5,598 nt of DNA from Pseudomonadales bacterium (GTDB lineage: Bacteria; Pseudomonadota; Gammaproteobacteria; Pseudomonadales; Azotimanducaceae): assembly GCA_028822125.1 (NCBI GenBank), contig JAPKEK010000200.1:1-5598 (forward strand), in the 5' to 3' direction. Under the pieces are notes generated by a model that saw nothing but the letters and a program-made list of their open reading frames with translations, searched no databases and was not told where the DNA came from. A program made the translations under genes and the position numbers. This document shows, one piece after another, positions 1 through 5,393 of the stretch (position 1 is the stretch's first letter; each line of letters opens with the position of its first letter).

Positions 1-890
1 TCAATATCTGGAACTTCACCATCGGCAGGCATATCAGACAGTGCCTGGCCCGCTCGATTAAGACTCTGCCCAGCTTGTGCCAAGGTTTGAGCGAGCTGCT
101 GTGATGGGGAATCAGCCTCTCCGGTTTGGCTAACCTGCCCAGCTGCTGGGGTTTCCAGTTCTGTGTCCGAGGCATTATTGGCATCTTTTGATTCGCTACT
201 GCCGGATACGCTGTCAGCGTTAGGCTGCTGTTGCGCCAGGTCCTGATCACTGGACTGGCGACTTGTTTCTGAAGATGATTGCCCTGATGTGGTTTGTGAA
301 TCGCTGAAAATCAGTTCCTCTGCTGAATTTGAGCTTTCAGTTTCCGGGATTAAAGGGTCCCATTGTGCACCTGCGTCGCTGGTCGTTTGATCTGCTGGCG
401 TGGATTGATCTGCATCTGAGCTAGCAGTTGCTGCATCAATCAAATTTTGGCCGGTAGTCAGCAGGCCATCGGCTGCGGCTTCTTGGTTTGCTTCATCGTC
501 GCTGGATGATGCTTGCTGATCACTGCCTGGTTCACCGCGATCTCCAGCTGTGCTTTCTTGACCCTGTTGGGATTCGCTTTCACTGGGCTGGCCGTCCTGT
601 TGTGAGGAACTTTCAGATTGCGAGCTACTCGGTTGAGACGGCATGCTGGGTGGTTGTGAACTGCTCGAAGGCGTGCTGGGCGGAGGCGGCATGCTGGGTG
701 GTTGTGAACTGCTCGAAGGCGTGCTGGGCGGAGACGGCATGCTGGGTGGCTGCGAACTGCTGGAAGGTGTACTGGGCGGCGACGGCATACTGGGTGGTGA
801 AGGCATGCTGGGCGGCGGGGACTGACTCTGACATCCATACAGGGCAATTACACAAATGATGATTAATGCGCTTATTAGGCTTGTTCGCAT
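1..890 (-). CDS. Ser/Gln/Pro-rich outer-membrane lipoprotein, 3' end beyond window
   Basis: The frame is open from an ATG at 890-888 to the left edge (296 full codons, no stop), so the C-terminus is missing. Residues 1-19 form a short basic n-region (Met-Arg) and a hydrophobic core ending in a lipobox (Leu-Tyr-Gly-Cys, Cys20); Gln21 at +2 favours outer-membrane sorting. Residues 25-85 are built from a 16-residue Pro/Ser/Met repeat. From about 86 to 260 the chain is low-complexity, rich in Ser, Gln, Asp, Glu and Ala, with almost no hydrophobic stretches, so it is probably disordered and surface- or periplasm-exposed. Residues from about 262 (SQQLAQTLAQAGQSLNRAG) look like an amphipathic helix and may introduce a folded domain outside the window. 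AGGGA at 904-900 is a reasonable ribosome binding site about 9 nt from the ATG. I do not recognise the family. The lipoprotein call is solid; a tether, linker or wall-spanning role is inference. Confidence 0.8.
   Translation of the reverse strand, partial: MRTSLISALIIICVIALYGCQSQSPPPSMPSPPSMPSPPSTPSSSSQPPSMPSPPSTPSSSSQPPSMPPPPSTPSSSSQPPSMPSQPSSSQSESSSQQDGQPSESESQQGQESTAGDRGEPGSDQQASSSDDEANQEAAADGLLTTGQNLIDAATASSDADQSTPADQTTSDAGAQWDPLIPETESSNSAEELIFSDSQTTSGQSSSETSRQSSDQDLAQQQPNADSVSGSSESKDANNASDTELETPAAGQVSQTGEADSPSQQLAQTLAQAGQSLNRAGQALSDMPADGEVPDI
640..783 (-). repeat. Three tandem 48-bp coding repeats (16-residue Pro/Ser unit)
   Basis: Three head-to-tail units lie at 640-687, 688-735 and 736-783, followed by a degenerate partial unit to about 813. 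In the lipoprotein frame each encodes a permutation of PPSMPSPPSTPSSSSQ. Units one and two differ at a single base, which changes Ser to Pro. Units two and three differ at six bases, all synonymous. The repeat sits just after the lipidated cysteine, where a flexible extended stalk would be expected. Confidence 0.9.
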
Positions 891-928
891 GGCTATAGGT
901 CCCTACTGTAAAATAGTCATCTTTGCAG

Positions 929-957
929 ATTTAAGCTGAATTTTAGCTGAATTTCGA
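929..957 (-). promoter_or_regulatory. Candidate promoter with 11-bp phased direct repeats upstream of the left-edge lipoprotein
   Basis: AGCTGAATTT occurs at 934-943 and again at 945-954 (plus-strand reading), an 11-bp period of about one helical turn. Reading the minus strand, TCGAAA (957-952) and TTAAAT (934-929) each match 4 of 6 of the sigma-70 -35 and -10 boxes with a 17-nt spacer, giving a start near 922 and a leader of about 31 nt that includes the AGGGA ribosome binding site. The repeats fill the spacer, as an operator might. An alternative -10, TATTTT at 915-910, would begin the transcript within or beside the ribosome binding site and is less likely. Confidence 0.3.
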
Positions 958-992
958 TGAATATAGGGATAAGACTTGTCACCTTGCCGTTC

Positions 993-1017
993 GTTTCCCC
1001 GATTATAGTCGGGAAAC
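993..1017. promoter_or_regulatory. Hairpin or dyad in the divergent intergenic region
   Basis: GTTT-C-CCCGA pairs with TCGGG-AAAC around a TTATAG loop, giving a nine-pair stem with one bulged C. No T tract follows on either strand, so it is not a typical intrinsic terminator. It lies 90 nt upstream of the plus-strand start at 1107 and about 100 nt upstream of the minus-strand start at 890. It could be an operator for either gene or a leader structure if transcription begins upstream of it. Confidence 0.35.
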
Positions 1018-1038
1018 AGTAAATTTCGCCTGCGAGTC

Positions 1039-1068
1039 TTGATCTTAATGTTCACTCCATAGTAAATA
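1039..1068 (+). promoter_or_regulatory. Weak candidate promoter for the small-lipoprotein operon
   Basis: TTGATC (1039-1044) resembles a -35 box and TAAATA (1063-1068) is a poor -10 box at an 18-nt spacing. The start would fall near 1075. The match is weak and is offered only because a two-gene operon begins downstream and no better candidate was seen. Confidence 0.18.
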
Positions 1069-1106
1069 GTTAAGGGGTCTATGGAATTGCCAGGGTATCT
1101 TGAACG

Positions 1107-1814
1107 ATGGATAAGTTAAGCACATGTGGGAGTCATCAGGTCAAACCCAGCAGCGGAGGGAAAAATGCTCTGGTTTCGCGTTTATCTGCCGTGTTTTTAA
1201 TGTCTGTATTGTTGCTTTCAGCATGTTCAAAAACGGTGGTTATTCAAGGTTCTGTGCCGACGCCGCTTGTGGCTCAAATACCATTGCGCCTGGGAATATA
1301 TTATAGCGATAGTTTCAAAAATTTTTCTTATGAAGAATCCTTAAAGAGCGAAGGGAATTGGACTATTGAGCTTGGCCAACAAAATGTGCTGTTTTTCAGG
1401 GAACTGTTTACTACCCTTTTCCTAAAGGTTATTGAAGTAGACGAGGAGCAGCTATCCGCGGAAGCCATTCAGGCGCTTGAGCTCGATGGTGTTTTGATAC
1501 CAGAAATAGAAGAGTATGGTTTTCTTACGCCAGGGATTTCCGGTCTGAAATTTTATTCTGCGTCGGTTAAGTATAACCTTCGCCTGTTGAATAGGCAGGC
1601 GGCAGTGACGGGTGAGTGGCATGTGGTTGGTTATGGCAAGAGCGAGGGTGGGACCTTCCAGGGGGGTGAAGCGGTTAATTCGGCTACTTTACTGGCTATT
1701 CGTGATGGCGGTGCAAGAATTGCCATTGATTTTCCCAGACAGGCCTTTGTTAAAGCGTTTCTGGCATCGCTAGATGTTGTGTCGGCGCAGGAACTGATCA
1801 GTGATCAGCACTAG
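1107..1814 (+). CDS. Small outer-membrane lipoprotein of unknown function
   Basis: The product is 235 residues if translation starts at the ATG at 1107. A hydrophobic core runs from about 28 to 37 and ends in a lipobox (Leu-Ser-Ala-Cys, Cys40); Ser41 at +2 predicts outer-membrane sorting. The mature part of about 195 residues has no membrane segment or recognised catalytic motif. Distinctive stretches are NWTIELGQQNVLFF (84-97), DGVLIPEIEEYGF (127-139) and EWHVVGYGKSEGG (170-182). The alternation of strands and helices recalls small periplasmic lipoproteins of the LptE/YajG/GNA1162 kind, but this is an impression of layout, not a family assignment. The 25-residue stretch before the hydrophobic core is unusually long and the ribosome binding site at 1092-1095 (AGGG, 11 nt away) is weak, so the true start may be near 1165-1170. 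It is followed, with a 14-nt overlap, by a second small lipoprotein that is probably its functional partner. Confidence 0.75.
   Translation: MDKLSTCGSHQVKPSSGGKNALVSRLSAVFLMSVLLLSACSKTVVIQGSVPTPLVAQIPLRLGIYYSDSFKNFSYEESLKSEGNWTIELGQQNVLFFRELFTTLFLKVIEVDEEQLSAEAIQALELDGVLIPEIEEYGFLTPGISGLKFYSASVKYNLRLLNRQAAVTGEWHVVGYGKSEGGTFQGGEAVNSATLLAIRDGGARIAIDFPRQAFVKAFLASLDVVSAQELISDQH
1155..1200 (+). promoter_or_regulatory. Strong ribosome binding site facing an out-of-frame ATG
   Basis: GGAGGG at 1155-1160 is the best Shine-Dalgarno sequence near the lipoprotein start. It sits 4 nt before an ATG at 1165 that is in a different frame and would encode MLWFRVYLPCF before a TAA at 1198-1200. In the main frame the only nearby initiation codon at suitable spacing is a CTG at 1170, which would give MVSRLSAVFLMSVLLLSAC, a compact textbook lipoprotein signal. 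A single -1 slip on the T5 run at 1194-1198 would join the ATG1165 frame to the lipoprotein frame. Confidence 0.45.
1789..1801 (+). promoter_or_regulatory. Ribosome binding site supporting a GTG start
   Basis: AGGA at 1789-1792 lies 8 nt before the GTG at 1801 and is inside the end of the preceding gene. This spacing, together with a complete lipoprotein signal immediately after the GTG, supports the non-ATG start. The site overlaps the palindrome ACTGATCAGT. Confidence 0.6.
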
Positions 1815-2469
1815 GTCTTTTTTGTGCGCCGCCCTTTACCTGGGGGTAGCGGTTTTATTGTCTGGCTGCGTGAGTTCTCGAATCGAACAGTCTCGGCAGG
1901 GAGCCACGGGCTTAGCTAAGGGTGAGGCTACAGTGATATTGGGTCGTGCGACATACAATGACCGTGAGACCGAAGAAAGCTTTACAGCCTGTTTGGAAAG
2001 TATCCTCGTCTCTGGGACGCCGCCCATTCTTCTGATCTCTCAGGCAGAGTTCAGGGATGATCTTTATCCCTGGTTTGAAGCGAGAACCTCGCCGAAGTCA
2101 GCCAGTGACCTTGGCGCATTATTTGCTCAACCTGGTGTGCAGGATAGAATCAGGCAAGCCAATATTCGCTACCTGGCCTGGATTGAAGGAGACACAGTTA
2201 CGGTCGATAGCGGGGGCTCCATGAGCTGCACTATCAGTACTTTTGGTGGCGGCTGTTTCGGCATGAGCTACTGGGAGCAGGATGCTTCCTATGAAGCTTC
2301 TATCTGGGATCTTCACAACCTTAGCGCTGCTGGGCAGATCAGTGCTGATGCCAATGGCACCTCCTATATCGCAGGTTTGATAGTGCCGATACCGATTCTG
2401 GCACGTCCTGGGAATGCCGCCTGTCAGGGTCTGGCAGAGCAATTGCGGCAATTTATTCTCGGCGGATAA
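1801..2469 (+). CDS. Second small outer-membrane lipoprotein, cysteine-containing, unknown function
   Basis: The product is 222 residues from a GTG start. Residues 1-22 are a signal peptide (Arg5, hydrophobic 7-20) with a lipobox Leu-Ser-Gly-Cys (Cys23) and Val24 at +2, favouring the outer membrane. The mature protein has four further cysteines (64, 143, 152, 208), enough for two disulfides in the oxidising periplasm; Cys143 and Cys152 flank a Gly/Ser-rich loop (SCTISTFGGGCFG). The sequence around 157-170 (YWEQDASYEASIWD) is rich in aromatic and acidic residues, and a GTSYIAGLIVPIPI stretch at 186-199 precedes a C-terminal helix. I do not recognise a named family. The start lies within the last codons of the preceding lipoprotein gene, so translation is probably coupled, and the gene ends directly at a terminator. 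No catalytic motif was found; a structural or assembly role is inference. Confidence 0.8.
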   Translation: MISTRSFLCAALYLGVAVLLSGCVSSRIEQSRQGATGLAKGEATVILGRATYNDRETEESFTACLESILVSGTPPILLISQAEFRDDLYPWFEARTSPKSASDLGALFAQPGVQDRIRQANIRYLAWIEGDTVTVDSGGSMSCTISTFGGGCFGMSYWEQDASYEASIWDLHNLSAAGQISADANGTSYIAGLIVPIPILARPGNAACQGLAEQLRQFILGG

Positions 2470-2498
2470 AAAACCAAGCCTTAATTGGTTTGGTTTTT
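2468..2498. terminator. Bidirectional intrinsic terminator between convergent operons
   Basis: AAAACCAAGCC (2470-2480) pairs with GGTTTGGTTTT (2487-2497) across a TTAATT loop, an 11-bp stem with one G-T wobble. The plus strand ends in TTTTT (2494-2498). The minus strand ends in TTTTTT, the complement of the A run at 2468-2473. The hairpin starts right after the plus-strand stop codon and its right arm touches the minus-strand stop codon, so one element serves both operons. Confidence 0.85.
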
Positions 2499-3945
2499 AT
2501 TCTTTCTTCTGGGTTTCTATGTCGTCTGGGGAGGCAGTTTCTGTAGGAACTGTTGACTCCGCTTCCTGGGGGGTATCATCTGCCGGTGAGGGTTCCTGAC
2601 TCTGCGGTAACAGAAGGAAAGGCTGACGCTGGCTTCTAGCGAATTCCTCTGGTTCGCCAGCAACAAGGCGAGGTCGAAAACGGCTTCCCATTAGAAGGCT
2701 TTTTAGTATTTTTATCTGGGAATTGGGCACATTTCTATCGTGAATGTCGATTTTCTCGACTTTACCCGCCTCGCTGACAACGTAACTGATGTCGGCGTAG
2801 AATTCATCTTCATCTGGGCTAGCGGCGCCTGGGCGCCTCTCTAGGAACAGGGGCGCCAATCTATTAGGATATAACAGCTTGGGTTCCGTAAATAGGCTGT
2901 TCCGCGCTTCTGTTTCACCGGGTAAATTTTCCAGCAGGACCCAGGCGGCAGCGTAGGCTGTGCGGGCCTGCTTGCCGCCGGTAATGATGTGGATATCTCC
3001 AAGTTCGAGCCAGGCTCTTATATGGTCTAGGGGATCTACTTCGCTCTGTTTTGCTATAATGCCCAAGACTCTTTCCAGTAGTGGTGTGGCCGCTCTGACA
3101 CTGGTCCGCTGCCTGATTCTGGTCTTGGCAAAACTTCTAAGAGGTTCAATCAATCTCGGGTCATTATGACCATAAGCTGATTCTATGGACACAATAGCAG
3201 ATTTGTAGAGCCCTACAGATTGGCGAAATATATTGTCTCGACTCAGTAAATAATTTTCTCCCACCCCAAAAGGTAGCTTGCTGCCTCGCTCGGAAAAGTA
3301 ACTGGCTGCTTTTAGTCTTGCATCACTCAGGGAATCAGAGCCCGATGCAAAATTGGATTCTGCAACTCTTAAACCAAACATCTGAACCAGGTCGGCAGCA
3401 GCAAGTCGGTTCTGAAGTAGGTGAAGTCTTGTCAACCAGTCAATTACTTCAGTTTGACCTAAGCTGAAAACGCCATCCTGTCGATGTTGGATGTGCTGGG
3501 CCCAGCGAAATTTGTTCTCGGCATCTTGCATCTTTTCTAATTGAATCGAAGTTATACCTGAAGCCAGTAAGGCGTTCAGGAGGTTCGGGCTGAATACCTT
3601 GTATTCGGCTTCAATCAATTTAAGCGCTTGCTCAAAAGTATGAGCGGCTTGCTGGTAGTGTCCCAGTGCTGCATCGGCGATCGCTGCATTGCTCAACATT
3701 TGCCCTGCCAGAGCGGGATTTTCAGCATGTTTTTCGGAGGCCAGTAACTTATTGGCTTGTTCATGGGCAAGCTTCGATGCTTGTTCCAGGTCTGTCGTGA
3801 ACAGCTGGCTTAATTCGTCAAAAACCTGTGCCTGACCCGGGTCTGCTATAAACGGTTCAGAGTAAGTGTGTTCGAGCACGGCCTGTTGAGCATAAACTGA
3901 TCCCGATAAAACCAAATAGAGAAGTGTACCTGCAAGGTATTTCAT
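2497..3945 (-). CDS. Periplasmic TPR-repeat protein with TonB-C-like C-terminal domain
   Basis: The 482-residue product begins with a Sec signal peptide (hydrophobic 4-17) with a likely cleavage after Val-Tyr-Ala at 19. Residues 40-345 are helical with TPR-like units, clearest at about 84-117 (ALGHYQQAAHTFEQALKL), 125-157 and 309-340. Residues 382-445 read as a TonB C-terminal-like fold: a strand (ADISYVVSEAGKVEKIDI), a helix (IKILKSLLMGSRFRP) and a strand after VAGEP. The last 35 residues are a Pro/Glu/Thr-rich tail. There is no N-terminal membrane anchor or Pro-rich spacer as in true TonB, so energy transduction is unlikely; the domain may bind an envelope protein or peptidoglycan. It shares AQHI-x-HRQ-x-GV (149-159) with the upstream gene. 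The start has no Shine-Dalgarno sequence and overlaps the upstream stop by ATGA, so translation depends on coupling. The ligand and role are unknown. Confidence 0.85.
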   Translation of the reverse strand: MKYLAGTLLYLVLSGSVYAQQAVLEHTYSEPFIADPGQAQVFDELSQLFTTDLEQASKLAHEQANKLLASEKHAENPALAGQMLSNAAIADAALGHYQQAAHTFEQALKLIEAEYKVFSPNLLNALLASGITSIQLEKMQDAENKFRWAQHIQHRQDGVFSLGQTEVIDWLTRLHLLQNRLAAADLVQMFGLRVAESNFASGSDSLSDARLKAASYFSERGSKLPFGVGENYLLSRDNIFRQSVGLYKSAIVSIESAYGHNDPRLIEPLRSFAKTRIRQRTSVRAATPLLERVLGIIAKQSEVDPLDHIRAWLELGDIHIITGGKQARTAYAAAWVLLENLPGETEARNSLFTEPKLLYPNRLAPLFLERRPGAASPDEDEFYADISYVVSEAGKVEKIDIHDRNVPNSQIKILKSLLMGSRFRPRLVAGEPEEFARSQRQPFLLLPQSQEPSPADDTPQEAESTVPTETASPDDIETQKKE

Positions 3946-5267
3946 GTCGGATTCATATCATAAGTTGTAAAAGTTTGAATGATCGAGACGTCATGGGTTG
4001 TTATCGGCTGGCCAGATTCTAGCGCGGGGCGGTAACGGCTTGTAATGAGGGTGTCGCGCAGGAGTTTTTTCAGGGAGCGGGGTGCTTCTCCTTCAATACG
4101 AATTTCCTTTACCCTGCCCTTGTCTGTCACCGTAAAGTTCAGCTCCAGACTGAGCGTGTTCATGCCAACGGTTTTTTGCAGTCTCAGGGGTAATATCTGT
4201 TCAAGTTGTTCTCTCAGGAATGCAAAAGGAGATCCGACAGTTTGGCTTAATTTTTCCTTGTTGCGGGTGATCTCGCCAGCTTTCCTGATAACAATGGGTA
4301 ACCGCTCCAGATTGTTATTTACAGTAAAAAACTGGGGTGGCAGGTACAGGTCTATGCGTCGTTGTTCCCGGCTCATCTCTTGCAGGAACTGCCGCCTTAG
4401 AGGGTCATCAGTAACTCGATAGTATTGCTTCTTTATTTCTTCACGGTCGTTGAACTGCCGGCTGCCGGTGATTAATCTGGGTTCGCTGGTAATTGATGTT
4501 GACAGACGCTGCCAGTGCGATATTGCTCTTGCGTGCTGGCTCTCTAACAGGCTGACATCAGCCAGGCGAAACTGGATATCATCTTTGATATCAACCGCTG
4601 CCTGTGCTGACTCGGCAATCTGCAGTGCTTCTTCAAGATATTTCCTGTTACAGCAGAGCCCTGCCATCTGGCGGTAGAGTGTCTTGTCTAACAGTAGTTC
4701 AATGAGTCGTGGGCTTTGATCATTTTCGCGCGATTCTACCAGGTCAATTGTCTTTGTTACTGTTGTGATCGCGAGTTTGAACTGACCTGAGTTCAGATAC
4801 CAGTTGGCCAGTGCCCGTTGAGCGGTTATTTTTGAGTCGAGGTTATCGTCTCGATCAGACAGGTAGAAGATAAATGCCTGCAGGCCGTCTGCATTGAGGT
4901 AGTCGTGACCTTCCAGAGAAATTGACACTAGCTGATGCATAAGGTTGAGCTGTTCCGGGGTATGCACGCCCTGCTGGCGGTGCAGGATGTGCTGAGCTCG
5001 GCGCAATGCCTCAACAGCCATTTCACGGTCATTATTTTTTGCCAGTAATAGGGCATAATTTGTTAGGGGTTCGATCATTTGCAACGAGAAAGGCCCTGCT
5101 TCCTGCTCAAGCAGACTTATTTTCTCTTGCCATTGCTGTCTATCATGGAGGTATTGCTGAGTAGGGTCTTGCTCTTTCGCAGCAGGCAAGGTGGCTGCAG
5201 CCATCGCAGACAGAGCCACAGAGCTGATGAGCAGATTAAGGAAAGAAACTAACAGCTGCTGTCGCAT
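3942..5267 (-). CDS. Periplasmic TPR-repeat protein with TonB-C-like C-terminal domain, paralogue of the next gene
   Basis: The 441-residue product starts with a Sec signal peptide (hydrophobic 5-20) with likely cleavage around Ala-Met-Ala at 21-23 and no lipobox. Residues 35-260 are helical and TPR-like, with units near 66-98 (LTNYALLLAKNNDREMAVEA), 147-178 and 206-225; a Cys-Cys pair lies at 205-206. Residues 372-433 match the TonB-C-like pattern: LSLELNFTVTDKGRVKEIRI, then a helix, then SRYRPALESGQPI. It shares AQHI-x-HRQ-x-GV (91-101), the FS-x(8-9)-L segment before it, and a PRLIE motif (186-190) with the downstream gene, so the two probably arose by duplication. An in-frame TAA lies 6 nt upstream of the ATG, and the next methionine would lose the signal peptide, which fixes this start. 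The ribosome binding site is poor. It is the first gene of a two-gene operon. A protein-protein interaction or scaffold role is inferred from TPRs; the partner is unknown. Confidence 0.85.
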   Translation of the reverse strand: MRQQLLVSFLNLLISSVALSAMAAATLPAAKEQDPTQQYLHDRQQWQEKISLLEQEAGPFSLQMIEPLTNYALLLAKNNDREMAVEALRRAQHILHRQQGVHTPEQLNLMHQLVSISLEGHDYLNADGLQAFIFYLSDRDDNLDSKITAQRALANWYLNSGQFKLAITTVTKTIDLVESRENDQSPRLIELLLDKTLYRQMAGLCCNRKYLEEALQIAESAQAAVDIKDDIQFRLADVSLLESQHARAISHWQRLSTSITSEPRLITGSRQFNDREEIKKQYYRVTDDPLRRQFLQEMSREQRRIDLYLPPQFFTVNNNLERLPIVIRKAGEITRNKEKLSQTVGSPFAFLREQLEQILPLRLQKTVGMNTLSLELNFTVTDKGRVKEIRIEGEAPRSLKKLLRDTLITSRYRPALESGQPITTHDVSIIQTFTTYDMNPT

Positions 5268-5295
5268 GGCAGGTTATCATGACTCATTTACTTGT

Positions 5296-5323
5296 ATTAT
5301 TCAGAAACAAGCAGAAGGTGCAA
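5296..5323 (-). promoter_or_regulatory. Candidate promoter for the TPR operon
   Basis: On the minus strand TTGCAC (5323-5318) is followed after 16 nt by AATAAT (5301-5296), which matches 5 of 6 positions of the -10 consensus although not its first T. Transcription would start near 5289, leaving a leader of about 22 nt. The -35 match is only 3 of 6, so the promoter may be weak or activator-dependent. Confidence 0.3.
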
Positions 5324-5393
5324 ATAATAGAGCTTATTCAGTTGATTTTCAGGTTTACGCGGCAATAATAATCGGCTATAGGTTTTGATTAGC

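Noticed and set aside
458..855. Open frames in other registers across the Pro/Ser repeat (Arg/His-rich, Cys/Trp-rich and Gly/Leu-rich translations on both strands)
   Set aside because: They arise from the 48-bp repeat being free of stops in several frames, have no signal or ribosome binding site, and overlap the well-supported lipoprotein frame.
891..900. Ten-base match GGCTATAGGT shared with 5374-5383, upstream of the other minus-strand operon
   Set aside because: A ten-base coincidence is expected by chance in 5.6 kb and the two sites sit at very different distances from their start codons.
931..952. PhoB box
   Set aside because: The 11-bp spacing fits, but the TTCAGCT core does not match the CTGTCAT consensus, so only a general response-regulator-like architecture is claimed.
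2119..2451. Minus-strand open frame inside the second small lipoprotein
   Set aside because: It lies wholly opposite a gene with a clear lipobox and start site, and its translation has no recognisable features.
4045..4422. Plus-strand open frame opposite the first TPR gene
   Set aside because: Its Ser/Arg-rich translation is the expected shadow of a TPR-coding strand, with no start signal.
2497..5267. True TonB energy transducers
   Set aside because: Both proteins have cleavable signal peptides, no membrane anchor and no Pro-Glu/Pro-Lys spacer, and no ExbB or ExbD is nearby; only the C-terminal domain resembles TonB.
5191..5388. Plus-strand 65-residue frame spanning the TPR gene start and upstream DNA
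   Set aside because: It covers the signal-peptide codons of the TPR gene in antisense and has no ribosome binding site or family likeness.
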